Assembly (NCBI RefSeq): GCF_003614185.1
Contig: NZ_KZ987724.1
Span: 73,512-137,511 of the forward strand
DNA from: Paenibacillus aceti
Lineage (GTDB): Bacteria > Bacillota > Bacilli > Paenibacillales > Paenibacillaceae
Direction: 5' to 3'
DNA: 64,000 bases
The number at the start of each line of letters is the position of its first letter. Positions within the stretch are counted from its first letter, which is position 1. The translations under genes and the position numbers were made by a program. Under the pieces are notes generated by a model, which was not told the DNA's origin, did no database searches, and was given only the letters and a program-made list of their open reading frames with translations. This document shows positions 9,385-17,903 of the stretch, piece by piece.

Positions 9385-9810
9385 ATGACAACAACTCTGC
9401 AAACTCAATACATCGAGATTGAAATTGAAAACGAAAGGTATGCGCTGAACATATGTGATATTCATGAAATTATAAAAATGCAAGACATTACCGAAATTCC
9501 GACCAGCAAATCTTATGTGATCGGCGTCATTAACTTGCGCGGTAAAATCGTTCCCGTCGTCAGTTTGCGTAATCGATTCGGTTTGCCTGAGGCCTCCTAT
9601 TCAAAGTCCACTCGCATCGTTGTCGTGAATTATGCGAATGAAATGATAGGCATTGTGGTCGATCGGGTGAATCGAGTGGCGACTTTCGCGAATATGCAGC
9701 CTCCTTCAGAGCGAATCGGCGATCTTCAAGACACTTATTTTGCGGGGATCGGCTTTACGGAAACCGGTTTGGTTGGAGTGTTGAAACTGGAACATGTTTT
9801 GCACGAATAG
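9385..9810 (+). CDS. cheW: CheW-type chemotaxis coupling protein
   Basis: The 141-residue protein has the CheW fold signature: FxxxxxxYALxxxxIHEI-like start (RYALNICDIHEIIKM), GVINLRGKIVPVVSLR and IVVDRVNRV. It couples receptors to CheA. The ATG at 9385 is preferred over a GTG at 9376 because AGGTGA sits 5 bases upstream of it. It follows the receptor gene by 16 bases and precedes the cheA remnant by about 12, so the three formed one operon. Confidence 0.92.
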   Translation: MTTTLQTQYIEIEIENERYALNICDIHEIIKMQDITEIPTSKSYVIGVINLRGKIVPVVSLRNRFGLPEASYSKSTRIVVVNYANEMIGIVVDRVNRVATFANMQPPSERIGDLQDTYFAGIGFTETGLVGVLKLEHVLHE

Positions 9811-9822
9811 AGGGTGAGATCA

Positions 9823-10100
9823 ATGGATTCATCATATAAATCCGAATTAATAGGTGTGTTTTTCGCCGAGGTTGAAGACCAACTGCAAACGATGGAACAA
9901 GAAATATTGAAGTTCGAACAAGACCGCGAGTCGGAAGAAACGATTCAAAGCCTCTTTCGGGCGGCTCATACGTTGAAAGGATCCTCATCTACTTTATTGG
10001 AAAGACGGATTTCATTTCGGGAGCTAGCATTTTAGGAGACGGCCAGGTGGCCTTAATCCTTGAGTTGACGGGAATCGGACGAATGGCCGGTTGCCTGTAA
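9823..10100 (+). pseudogene. cheA: Internally deleted cheA (histidine kinase) remnant
   Basis: The first ~58 codons, starting at ATG 9823 behind GGGTGAGA, encode the start of a CheA Hpt domain including the phosphorylation motif AAHTLKGSSST. At about 9990-10000 the sequence jumps, in another frame, to the extreme C-terminus of CheA: GKTDFISGASILGDGQVAL and onward to a TAA at 10098-10100. Over 500 codons (rest of Hpt, dimerisation, ATPase and most of the regulatory domain) are absent. The natural frame stops at 10035. The product cannot be a kinase. The neat loss between two recognisable ends points to one deletion event rather than gradual decay. Confidence 0.9.
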
Positions 10101-10116
10101 ACAATAGAAATGAAAG

Positions 10117-10155
10117 AACAGTCGTTTCCGGATAAGACCAAGGCGGCTGTTTTTT
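10117..10155 (+). terminator. Terminator of the chemotaxis operon
   Basis: AACAGTCG (10117-10124) pairs with CGGCTGTT (10144-10151, one G-T pair), followed by a T-run. It lies just after the cheA remnant. Confidence 0.8.
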
Positions 10156-10372
10156 CATTTTTCTTAGTTCTAAGGCTAACGTCTGTGGTGTATGTGTTGA
10201 GTCGAGCAAACTTTTTATGTATCGAGTAGTAGAAAGTAAGTTTTAGGTGAAAATATTCCTCTTGAATAGTCGAAATTGTACACGTTTTTAATTGTATCAA
10301 GATTAATATGTAATATGAGCTGTATAAAACGCTTGATTAACTATTAACTATAGAGGGAAGGAGTTTCAATTT

Positions 10373-13300
10373 ATGAAGAAGTCAAGTTGTATAAGTGTGC
10401 TGTTAGTTTTTTTTCTCATGTTGAATGCGCTTTCAATTCCGGTGTATGCATCGGAGGAAGGGTTTGCTGCAGAAGCTGATTTGATGGAGGGAAAGAAAGC
10501 ACCTGTTTTGTATTTGCCGCTGGATGGAAACTTGAATAACGAAGGAATAGGCATCATTGAGCCGTTTGCTAATACTCATTTTAAGGGGTATGTGTACGGT
10601 GCAAAAGGACAAGCTATCGAAATCGACAATCATAAAAGCAGAAGTCAGTCTGCCGGATATATCGATTTGGGGAACAGCGCTGATCTGAAGTTTGGCAGTG
10701 ATACTGATTTTACCATTGCGTTTTGGCTTCAAATGCCCGATTACAATGTGGAAGGCTGGCCTGTCATCATCGGTAATAAAAAAGGAAAAAAAGAGACCGG
10801 CTGGCAGTTAACATCCGATAAGGATAAAATGCTCCGCTGGCAAATGACAGTCGGTAATAATGAATGGGAAGAAATTAAGTTTTATCCATTCACGGATGAT
10901 CAGTGGCATCATATTACGATCGTAAATGAGCGCAACAGTCAAACTACTTTTTATGTAGATGGACAATTAGTTGCGGATAAGACGCAGGATACTTCTGGTG
11001 CAACAGGAACGGTTGATACCAGCTATTCTCCTAAAATCGGAGTAATGGGCGATGGTACTCTAGCTAATAAAACAGTTGATGTATTACATATATTTATGGA
11101 TGAGCTTCATATTTATCGTTCTGTACTATCAGAAGAGGACATTTTGGATTTGGTAGGAGACGGACCACAGCAGCCGGAGAATCCAGAGCAGCCTATTGAT
11201 CCGGAGAAGCTGGCGGCTTTTGAAAGTATGCGTCAAAAATGGACAAATTACTTGATTGGCGGGACAAGCTATAATCCGGCTGATCCGGATATTGCTAAGT
11301 CGATAGCGTCTATTACTGCTGCAGCAACAGATTTTTGGACGACAATGGATAAGAACAGTGAGCGGACGGAATTATGGAGTGATAAGCCTGCATCATCTGT
11401 AAATGGTTACGCTGTAGCCGACTCTTATAAGCGTCTAAGAGATATGGCAACGGCATACTCGATCAAAGGCTCTGCCTTGTACCAAGATGAAGTGCTGAAA
11501 AAAGATATTATAGATGGGCTCGACTGGCTTAATAGTAAATGGTACAACGAATCCAAGTCCATCGTTGGCAACTGGTTTGAATGGGAAATAGGTATTCCAT
11601 TAGCACTTGGAGATACAATGGCGCTTATGTACAATGATTTGAGCGAGCAGCAAATAAAAAAATATGTTCAAGCAATCGATCGATTTGTTCCCGATCCCAC
11701 TAAGCGAACTGTCCAGCCTTCAGTGACTGAAACAGGCGCTAACCGGATGGATAAGGCATTGATTACAATATTACGAGGTATTCATGATCATAACGAGGAC
11801 AAAATTAAAGAGGGCAGAAGCGCAATTAGCCAAGTGTTTCCTTATGTGACTAGAGGTGACGGCTTCTATCTTGATGGTTCCTTTATTCAGCATAACAATA
11901 TAGCATATACAGGAAGCTACGGAGCTGTATTGCTGGGCGATATGATGAAAGTGATGACACTTTTGGATCATTCTCCGTGGCCTATAGAAGACGCAAATCA
12001 AAACCATGTATTTGATTGGGTTACAAATTCTTTTGAACCGGTAACGTATAGAAAATTGATGATGGATATGGTTTTTGGACGTTCTGTTGCTAGAGGTAAT
12101 CGTCAGTTAGTGCCGTGGAGTCATATTTTGCGATTGGCTGAATTTGCACCTTCTAAAGAACAATCAGACAATTTTAAAGCAATGGTAAAGCATTGGTTTG
12201 AGGCTGATTCAGAAGTGCCTAACTATTACGATGGTTTGCGGGTTGCAGATGTGATTTTATTGAAAACGCTTATGGAGGACACTAGCATATCCAGCAAGGA
12301 TGATTTGACCTTGCATAAGCAGTTGTCAGCAATGGATCGAATCGTTCATCATCGTCCTGGATATGCATATGGAATCAGCATGTCTTCAGCACGTATCTCT
12401 AATTACGAGAAAGGAACAGAGAATCATAAAGGCTGGTATACAGGAGATGGAATGACTTATTTGTACAATAATGACTTGAATCAATTCCATGATGCTTTCT
12501 GGCCAACAGTGAATGCCTATCGTTTGCCGGGAGTTACATCTGATGGTGCCATCCGAAATGCTGCCAAAACAACAGGAAAAACATGGGTTGGCGGATCGGT
12601 TATAGACAATTTGTATGGTGCGGCAGGTATGGATTTAAACCCGAACAATAGCACGCTCACAGGTAAAAAATCATGGTTTATGTTTAATGACGAGATTGTG
12701 GCACTGGGAGCAGGGATTGCAAGCGAGGATGATCGCTTTATTGAAACAATTGCTGAAAACCGTAAACTTAATGAAGACGGCACAAACCGTTTTATTGTAA
12801 ATGGCGAAGTGATGCCAGAAGCTACGGACTGGAATAAGAAAGCCGAGCAAGTTCAATGGGCTCACTTGGAAGGAAATGTTCCTGGCTCCGATATAGGTTA
12901 TTATTTCCCGGGAGGAGCAAGCCTGGATCTGTTACGCGAATCGCGTATCGGCTCCTGGAGCGAGATAGATAACAATGGGTCTAGCGATGTGCTGCAAAGA
13001 AATTATTTGAGTATAGCTTTTAATCATGGCAAAAAGCCGCAAGATGCTTCCTATGCCTATGTGCTATTGCCAAATCAAGATGCAGCAGCTACAAAAACAT
13101 ATGCAGAAGACCCAGCTGTTGAAGTGATTAGCAATACTGCTGATGTACAAGCTGTAAAACATGCGGGACTGAACTTAACAGGCATTAATTTCTGGAATCC
13201 AGGTAAGCTTGAGTCTGTTGAGGTACAGCAACCTGCCTCGATTATGATGAAGCAAGTGGGAGATCAATTGCAAATTGCAGTATCCGACCCAACTCAAACT

Positions 13301-16300
13301 CAATCTAAGCTAAGAGTTGCAATTGGCTATGAAGGTTTGGAGAACTTGCAGTTGGATGAAAGCGTGAAGGTTGTGCAAATGTCTCCATTTATCATTATTG
13401 AAGTGAATACGAACGGATCAAAAGGGGCTAGTCATTTCGCTAGTTTCAAAATCGATCCTAGTGCAGTGGGTACAGATATGAGTGAGCATAAGCCTGATCC
13501 AGAGGCAATTACAACAGTGATCGTTAGTGAGGACAGCTTTATTGAAGGAGGAACTAAGGCCGGCAATGTAAACGGAGTAGATAAAAACTACCTCGGTATT
13601 ACAAATGGCAGTGCAGAAGCGGACAGAAAAGCATTTTTGAAATTCGATCTATCCGATTTTGAAGGGGAAATTGCAAAAGCGACCTTGCATGTGTACGGCA
13701 AAACAAATTCTGGCGGCCAAACGGTGTCTGATATTGCTGTTTTTGAAGTAGCTGATGATAGCTGGAGCGAGCTTGAGCTTAACTATAACAATGCCCCTGC
13801 AATTGGCAAACAAATCGATTTAATTACATTTTCGGGTCCCGAAGCATGGAGACAGTTCGACGTTACGCCATTTGTACATCAAAAGCTGGCAGATAATCAA
13901 ATCGTGAGTGTCGAACTTAAACAAGTCAATTACAATCTGTATTCTGATATTAGAAGCAGAAAAAATGAAGGCGGCATATATGCAGCAAGACTAGAACTGT
14001 GGCATAAAGATACAGTTGCGCCTGTTACTAAAATGTATGTAAACGGTTCCGAAAATCTAAACCAATCCTACGCAGATGCTGTCGTGCTTCGATTCGAAGC
14101 AACGGATAGTGCAGACAATGGCTCTATTGGTTGGGGAGTAAATAAAACAGAGTACCGCATTAACGGCGGACTTTGGATAACGGTGGATAATACAGCAAGT
14201 GTGACACTGGAAAACGCTGGATTGTACACAATAGAATATCGTTCAGTAGATAAAGCAGGAAATAAAGAGAAGATCAACAAAGTGGAGCTTCTCATTGGAA
14301 AGGTTGAGTCTGTAAACATAACGCCTAACGATGTGGATGGTTTAATTGGAACTTCACTAGCATTTAAAGCGGAGGTTAGAGGTACTGCACCTGATACAGT
14401 TACTTGGGATGTGTATGGAAATTCAAGTGACAATACTACAATTAGTGACGGAGTACTAACCATTGCTGCCGACGAAAAAGTTGATGGCGTACTGACAGTT
14501 ACAGCAACTTCAACGATAAATACAACAAAATCAGGAACAGCACAAGTGTTAGTAGTAAGTGAACTTGTTCCAAAAATAATTAGTGTTGTAATTCCTGACC
14601 AAGTTGACTCCGTTAAAGCGGGTACGAATCAGCAATTTACTGCAAATGTTGCAGTGAAAAATAATGCGGACACGTCAGTTACTTGGGAAGTTGAAGGTGC
14701 TACAAACGTGGGTACTATCGTTAACAATGGTTTGTTGATGGTGAACGAAGATGAAACAGCGGATCAACTTACAATTAAAGCAACATCTGTAGTTGACCCG
14801 ACAAAATTTGCTGCTAAAACAATTATAGTCGAAAAAGATATGGATAAACCTTGCACTATTACAATTGATGCTATGATTAATGGTTCAGTAACAGCAGATC
14901 TATCGACAGCAAAAGCAGGTGAAACTGTGACATTGACAGTAACCCCTGATGCAGGATATCAGCTAAAACCAGGTTCTTTGAAAGTAAATGGCGATGTGAT
15001 CTTCGGAGATACATTTACAATGCCAGCTCAAGATGTAACAATCACTGCTGAATTTGAGATGATTACTGCAAGGAAACTCGTAAGTATCGATGCACCAGCA
15101 GCAATAACTGGATTGCCTAACGGAACCGCAAAGACAGCAGATGCACTTAAACTGCCAAGTAGTGTAACATTGGTTACGTATACAGATGATATGCTTACAA
15201 CTACAGATGATATACTTGCAAATGTCACTTGGGACGTTGATGCAGCAGATTATGACCCTACATCAAAGTGGGATCAAGTATTTACAGTAGAGGGATCAGT
15301 AACCCTACCTGAAGGGGTACTAAACACCAATAGTATCTCATTGACCACAAGTATTGAAGTGACAGTAGACGCAGAAGTTAAATACGCCGTTGATGTAGAA
15401 AAAGGTACAGGCAGCGGGAATTATCCTGAAGGAGCCACGGTTACAATAATGGCTGATTCAGCACCAGTAGGCCAAGTATTTGACAGATGGATTACTGAAA
15501 ACAGTAATGTTGTATTTAAAAATGAAAATGAAAGTACAACCACATTTGAAATGCCAAGTGAAGCAGTTACAGTAACAGCACTGTATAAGGACGATACACC
15601 AGAAACAACTCCACCAACATGGTCAGAGAATGCAAAATTAATTGCTTCAAGTGTTGGTAGAACGAGTCTTGTGCTTTCATGGACAACAGCAACGGATGAT
15701 ACGGGTGTAACAAGCTATAAGATTTATAAAAATGGTATCGAATTAACTCAATTATCAGGCGATAAAACTAGCTATACAGTCAGTGGCCTTTTATCTAACA
15801 CGACGTATACCTTTAAGGTTGAAGCAAGCAATGCAGCTGGAAAATGGAGTTATGATGGTCCGAGTGTAACTGTGAAGACTGAAGCTAACTCTTCGGGTGG
15901 TGGTTCGGTGACATCACCGGATCCAAAACCAACAGAACCAACAACACCAACAAAACCAACAGAACCAACAGCACCAACAGATCCGACAAATCCGACAAAT
16001 CCAGTGAAACCTACTGAGCCTGAAACACCTAAGGTAGATTTGTCTGATATTGCAGATCATTGGGCCAAGGATTCCATTGAAAAATCAGTTGAACTTGGTA
16101 TTGTAAATGGTTATGAGGATGGAAGTTTCAAACCGAATGGAAATGTAACACGTGGCGAGATTTCAACCATGCTAGCAAGAGCTTTGAAATTGGAACTTAA
16201 CAATACAGAGTTTGTTTTTGAAGACCAAGACAAAACTCCAGTATGGGCACTGCCATCCATTAATGCCCTTGCTAAAGCAGGTTATATTTCAGGATATGAA

Positions 16301-16570
16301 GATGGTTCATTCCGTGCGAATAACGAAGTCACACGAACTGAATTAGTCGTCATGATTGTACGTGTGCTTGGTCTTGAAGTAAATCCAAAGGCAACTTTGA
16401 CGTTTAAGGATGCAGATCAAGTGCCAGTATGGGCAATGCCTTATGTTGCAGCTGCAGAAGAAGCAGGTCTGATTAAAGGAAATGGGAATGGTAAATTTAA
16501 TCCTAATGCTTCTGCAACTAGAGCTGAAGCAGTCACTTTAATTCTCGGCATGTTAAATAATTTGAAATAA
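10373..16570 (+). CDS. Cell-surface polysaccharide lyase family 8 with LamG and SLH domains
   Basis: A 2065-residue secreted enzyme. Signal peptide 1-26 (cleavage after VYA). A LamG/concanavalin-like domain lies at about 40-260. The PL8 alpha/alpha-toroid and beta-sandwich domains span about 275-1020. Catalytic residues fit the family: Asn457 in TGANRMDKA, His507 and Tyr516 in the FIQHNN...SYG segment; the 50 and 9 residue spacings equal those in hyaluronate lyases. Then come a CBM96/DNRLRE-like module (~1045-1215), several Ig-like, Big and InlB-B-like repeats, an FN3 domain, a Thr/Pro linker and three SLH motifs at the C-terminus. It would cleave hyaluronan, chondroitin or xanthan by beta-elimination while bound to the cell wall; the substrate cannot be told. 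GGGAAGGAG precedes the ATG. The DNA is AT-rich, consistent with acquisition. Confidence 0.93.
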   Translation: MKKSSCISVLLVFFLMLNALSIPVYASEEGFAAEADLMEGKKAPVLYLPLDGNLNNEGIGIIEPFANTHFKGYVYGAKGQAIEIDNHKSRSQSAGYIDLGNSADLKFGSDTDFTIAFWLQMPDYNVEGWPVIIGNKKGKKETGWQLTSDKDKMLRWQMTVGNNEWEEIKFYPFTDDQWHHITIVNERNSQTTFYVDGQLVADKTQDTSGATGTVDTSYSPKIGVMGDGTLANKTVDVLHIFMDELHIYRSVLSEEDILDLVGDGPQQPENPEQPIDPEKLAAFESMRQKWTNYLIGGTSYNPADPDIAKSIASITAAATDFWTTMDKNSERTELWSDKPASSVNGYAVADSYKRLRDMATAYSIKGSALYQDEVLKKDIIDGLDWLNSKWYNESKSIVGNWFEWEIGIPLALGDTMALMYNDLSEQQIKKYVQAIDRFVPDPTKRTVQPSVTETGANRMDKALITILRGIHDHNEDKIKEGRSAISQVFPYVTRGDGFYLDGSFIQHNNIAYTGSYGAVLLGDMMKVMTLLDHSPWPIEDANQNHVFDWVTNSFEPVTYRKLMMDMVFGRSVARGNRQLVPWSHILRLAEFAPSKEQSDNFKAMVKHWFEADSEVPNYYDGLRVADVILLKTLMEDTSISSKDDLTLHKQLSAMDRIVHHRPGYAYGISMSSARISNYEKGTENHKGWYTGDGMTYLYNNDLNQFHDAFWPTVNAYRLPGVTSDGAIRNAAKTTGKTWVGGSVIDNLYGAAGMDLNPNNSTLTGKKSWFMFNDEIVALGAGIASEDDRFIETIAENRKLNEDGTNRFIVNGEVMPEATDWNKKAEQVQWAHLEGNVPGSDIGYYFPGGASLDLLRESRIGSWSEIDNNGSSDVLQRNYLSIAFNHGKKPQDASYAYVLLPNQDAAATKTYAEDPAVEVISNTADVQAVKHAGLNLTGINFWNPGKLESVEVQQPASIMMKQVGDQLQIAVSDPTQTQSKLRVAIGYEGLENLQLDESVKVVQMSPFIIIEVNTNGSKGASHFASFKIDPSAVGTDMSEHKPDPEAITTVIVSEDSFIEGGTKAGNVNGVDKNYLGITNGSAEADRKAFLKFDLSDFEGEIAKATLHVYGKTNSGGQTVSDIAVFEVADDSWSELELNYNNAPAIGKQIDLITFSGPEAWRQFDVTPFVHQKLADNQIVSVELKQVNYNLYSDIRSRKNEGGIYAARLELWHKDTVAPVTKMYVNGSENLNQSYADAVVLRFEATDSADNGSIGWGVNKTEYRINGGLWITVDNTASVTLENAGLYTIEYRSVDKAGNKEKINKVELLIGKVESVNITPNDVDGLIGTSLAFKAEVRGTAPDTVTWDVYGNSSDNTTISDGVLTIAADEKVDGVLTVTATSTINTTKSGTAQVLVVSELVPKIISVVIPDQVDSVKAGTNQQFTANVAVKNNADTSVTWEVEGATNVGTIVNNGLLMVNEDETADQLTIKATSVVDPTKFAAKTIIVEKDMDKPCTITIDAMINGSVTADLSTAKAGETVTLTVTPDAGYQLKPGSLKVNGDVIFGDTFTMPAQDVTITAEFEMITARKLVSIDAPAAITGLPNGTAKTADALKLPSSVTLVTYTDDMLTTTDDILANVTWDVDAADYDPTSKWDQVFTVEGSVTLPEGVLNTNSISLTTSIEVTVDAEVKYAVDVEKGTGSGNYPEGATVTIMADSAPVGQVFDRWITENSNVVFKNENESTTTFEMPSEAVTVTALYKDDTPETTPPTWSENAKLIASSVGRTSLVLSWTTATDDTGVTSYKIYKNGIELTQLSGDKTSYTVSGLLSNTTYTFKVEASNAAGKWSYDGPSVTVKTEANSSGGGSVTSPDPKPTEPTTPTKPTEPTAPTDPTNPTNPVKPTEPETPKVDLSDIADHWAKDSIEKSVELGIVNGYEDGSFKPNGNVTRGEISTMLARALKLELNNTEFVFEDQDKTPVWALPSINALAKAGYISGYEDGSFRANNEVTRTELVVMIVRVLGLEVNPKATLTFKDADQVPVWAMPYVAAAEEAGLIKGNGNGKFNPNASATRAEAVTLILGMLNNLK

Positions 16571-16620
16571 GTCTCGATAAAAAAGATTTGTTAGATTGTT
16601 AGTTTAGAAATTTTGATACG

Positions 16621-16681
16621 CTCCCATCATAGTAGACAGTGGAAAAAACAAACTTCTGCTTCTACAATGATGGGAGTTTTT
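16621..16681 (+). terminator. Terminator of the polysaccharide lyase gene
   Basis: CTCCCATCAT plus GTAG (16621-16635, one mismatch) pairs with CTAC...ATGATGGGAG (16662-16676), followed by TTTTT. The long loop contains a short A-rich segment. It could double as the end of the insertion sequence remnant that starts at 16682. Confidence 0.75.
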
Positions 16682-16895
16682 ATGATTTCCCAAAGGAGTC
16701 CAATTTCTTTAGAAATAAAGTTATATGTCGTAGAACGATGCCTTCAGAATGAAGCAAACCCAGGTTATGAGCGAAACGGCTGGGGATAGCCGATACTACG
16801 GTTACAGATTGGGTAAGGAAGTATCAAGCAGACAGTCGTGAAGGATTCAAGGAATCCAGAGGATGGAACGCAGTGCAGAGTATTTTATCACCGTA
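16682..16895 (+). pseudogene. IS3-type transposase OrfA remnant
   Basis: From ATG 16682 the reading frame gives SLEIKLYVVERCLQNEANPG, typical of the helix-turn-helix OrfA of IS3-family elements, and stops at 16789 after a frameshift. The other frame continues the same protein with TVTDWVRKYQADSREGFKESRG before similarity fades near 16895. OrfB is missing. The relic marks the right edge of the AT-rich accessory segment. Confidence 0.8.
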
Positions 16896-16985
16896 TCTCC
16901 CTTTTATTAAAAATGAAGACAGCATCCCGGTAAGCCAGCTTGGCGCAAAGCGAGGGAGTGCTGCCATCTATAAGTGTAAATAAGT

Positions 16986-17453
16986 TTATTTATTCATTAA
17001 ATGCCGGTAGGGCTTGTAATCGATCTGGTTCTTCTCCAGGAAGGTGACCAGAAATTTATTATCTCTCTTCGGGGTCGCTGAGATATAGCCTTTGATACAG
17101 TGCTCCTGTGTAACCGCATCAGCGTTCTCTTCCAGGGCGATTCTGCCGATCTCCGCAGCGATGGAATGCCTAGCGATGTCGCGGAACGGGCCTGGAACCG
17201 GTTGAACCAGCATATCCAGGAAGGTCTTGGTCTCATCAGTCCACAGATGGCGGCTCGTCTCTACCCAGTGATTCTGCCAATCCAGCTTGGACTTGCCATC
17301 CGCCTTAGGCAGTACCTTCAGGAACTTGCGGAACATGAAAAATCCGCCGATGAACATCATGCCGAGCAGAACGAATCCCCATAGGGCGATAGAATTCATG
17401 AACCAGCGATTAGGCTGATCCGCTGCCAGGAATTGAAACGATGTATGTATCAT
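16986..17453 (-). CDS. DUF2621 family membrane protein (YneK-like)
   Basis: The 155-residue protein has one membrane helix at about 20-42 (SIALWGFVLLGMMFIGGFF) and a soluble cytoplasmic part with the family's WQNHWVE, PGPFRDIARHSIA and CIKGYISATPKRD motifs. DUF2621 proteins are conserved in spore-forming Bacillales (B. subtilis YneK); their function is not known. The start at 17453 is chosen because GAGGTG lies 9 bases upstream; a TTG eight codons earlier would place that site inside the gene. It is separated from the next minus-strand gene by repeat copy 2. Confidence 0.8.
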   Translation of the reverse strand: MIHTSFQFLAADQPNRWFMNSIALWGFVLLGMMFIGGFFMFRKFLKVLPKADGKSKLDWQNHWVETSRHLWTDETKTFLDMLVQPVPGPFRDIARHSIAAEIGRIALEENADAVTQEHCIKGYISATPKRDNKFLVTFLEKNQIDYKPYRHLMNK

Positions 17454-17537
17454 TAGAATGATCACCTCATTTTTCAATCTATTCTTTGATTTAACATATG
17501 ATTGCAGAATGGGAAATTTATCAGTGTCGCCGATCTC

Positions 17538-17719
17538 TAAAGAAACACCATATCGTTATTGGCTCAAAAACAACGGTAAAAAAATTTAACGAAACACCAT
17601 ATCGTTATTTATACTAAATTCGGGTCTAAAGCTGCTTTTTTTGCGAAATAGCGATCCCCAGTTTCGTTAAAATTTCCGGAAGCCCTTTTTGGTGTGAATA
17701 GCGTTATCCAGTTTCGTTA
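17538..17719 (+). repeat. Four-dyad array, family A, copy 2
   Basis: Boxes start at 17538, 17587, 17647 and 17697 (49/60/50). The whole stretch 17501-17729 aligns almost base for base with 6740-6972, including spacers and about 35 bases of upstream flank. Other copies share only the boxes, so copies 1 and 2 arose by a recent duplication. Confidence 0.9.
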
Positions 17720-17903
17720 GAGTTCGTAACTCTGCTGCAAAGACTGGTTTTGTAGAATAGGGATCCAATATAAACGGCTTCGATATGATGAAATTAATAA
17801 ATTCCGTTGGGAAATGGTCGATTTTGTTACCAATCTATATCCGTCTTGACATGAAGTATAACTTATTTTCCATTTTTTTTCGAGAGTGAGTTCTTTTTTG
17901 CAA

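Noticed and set aside
10318-10340. CcpA-binding (cre-like) site upstream of the lyase gene
   Set aside because: Only the AAACGCTT core resembles cre; flanking positions do not fit.
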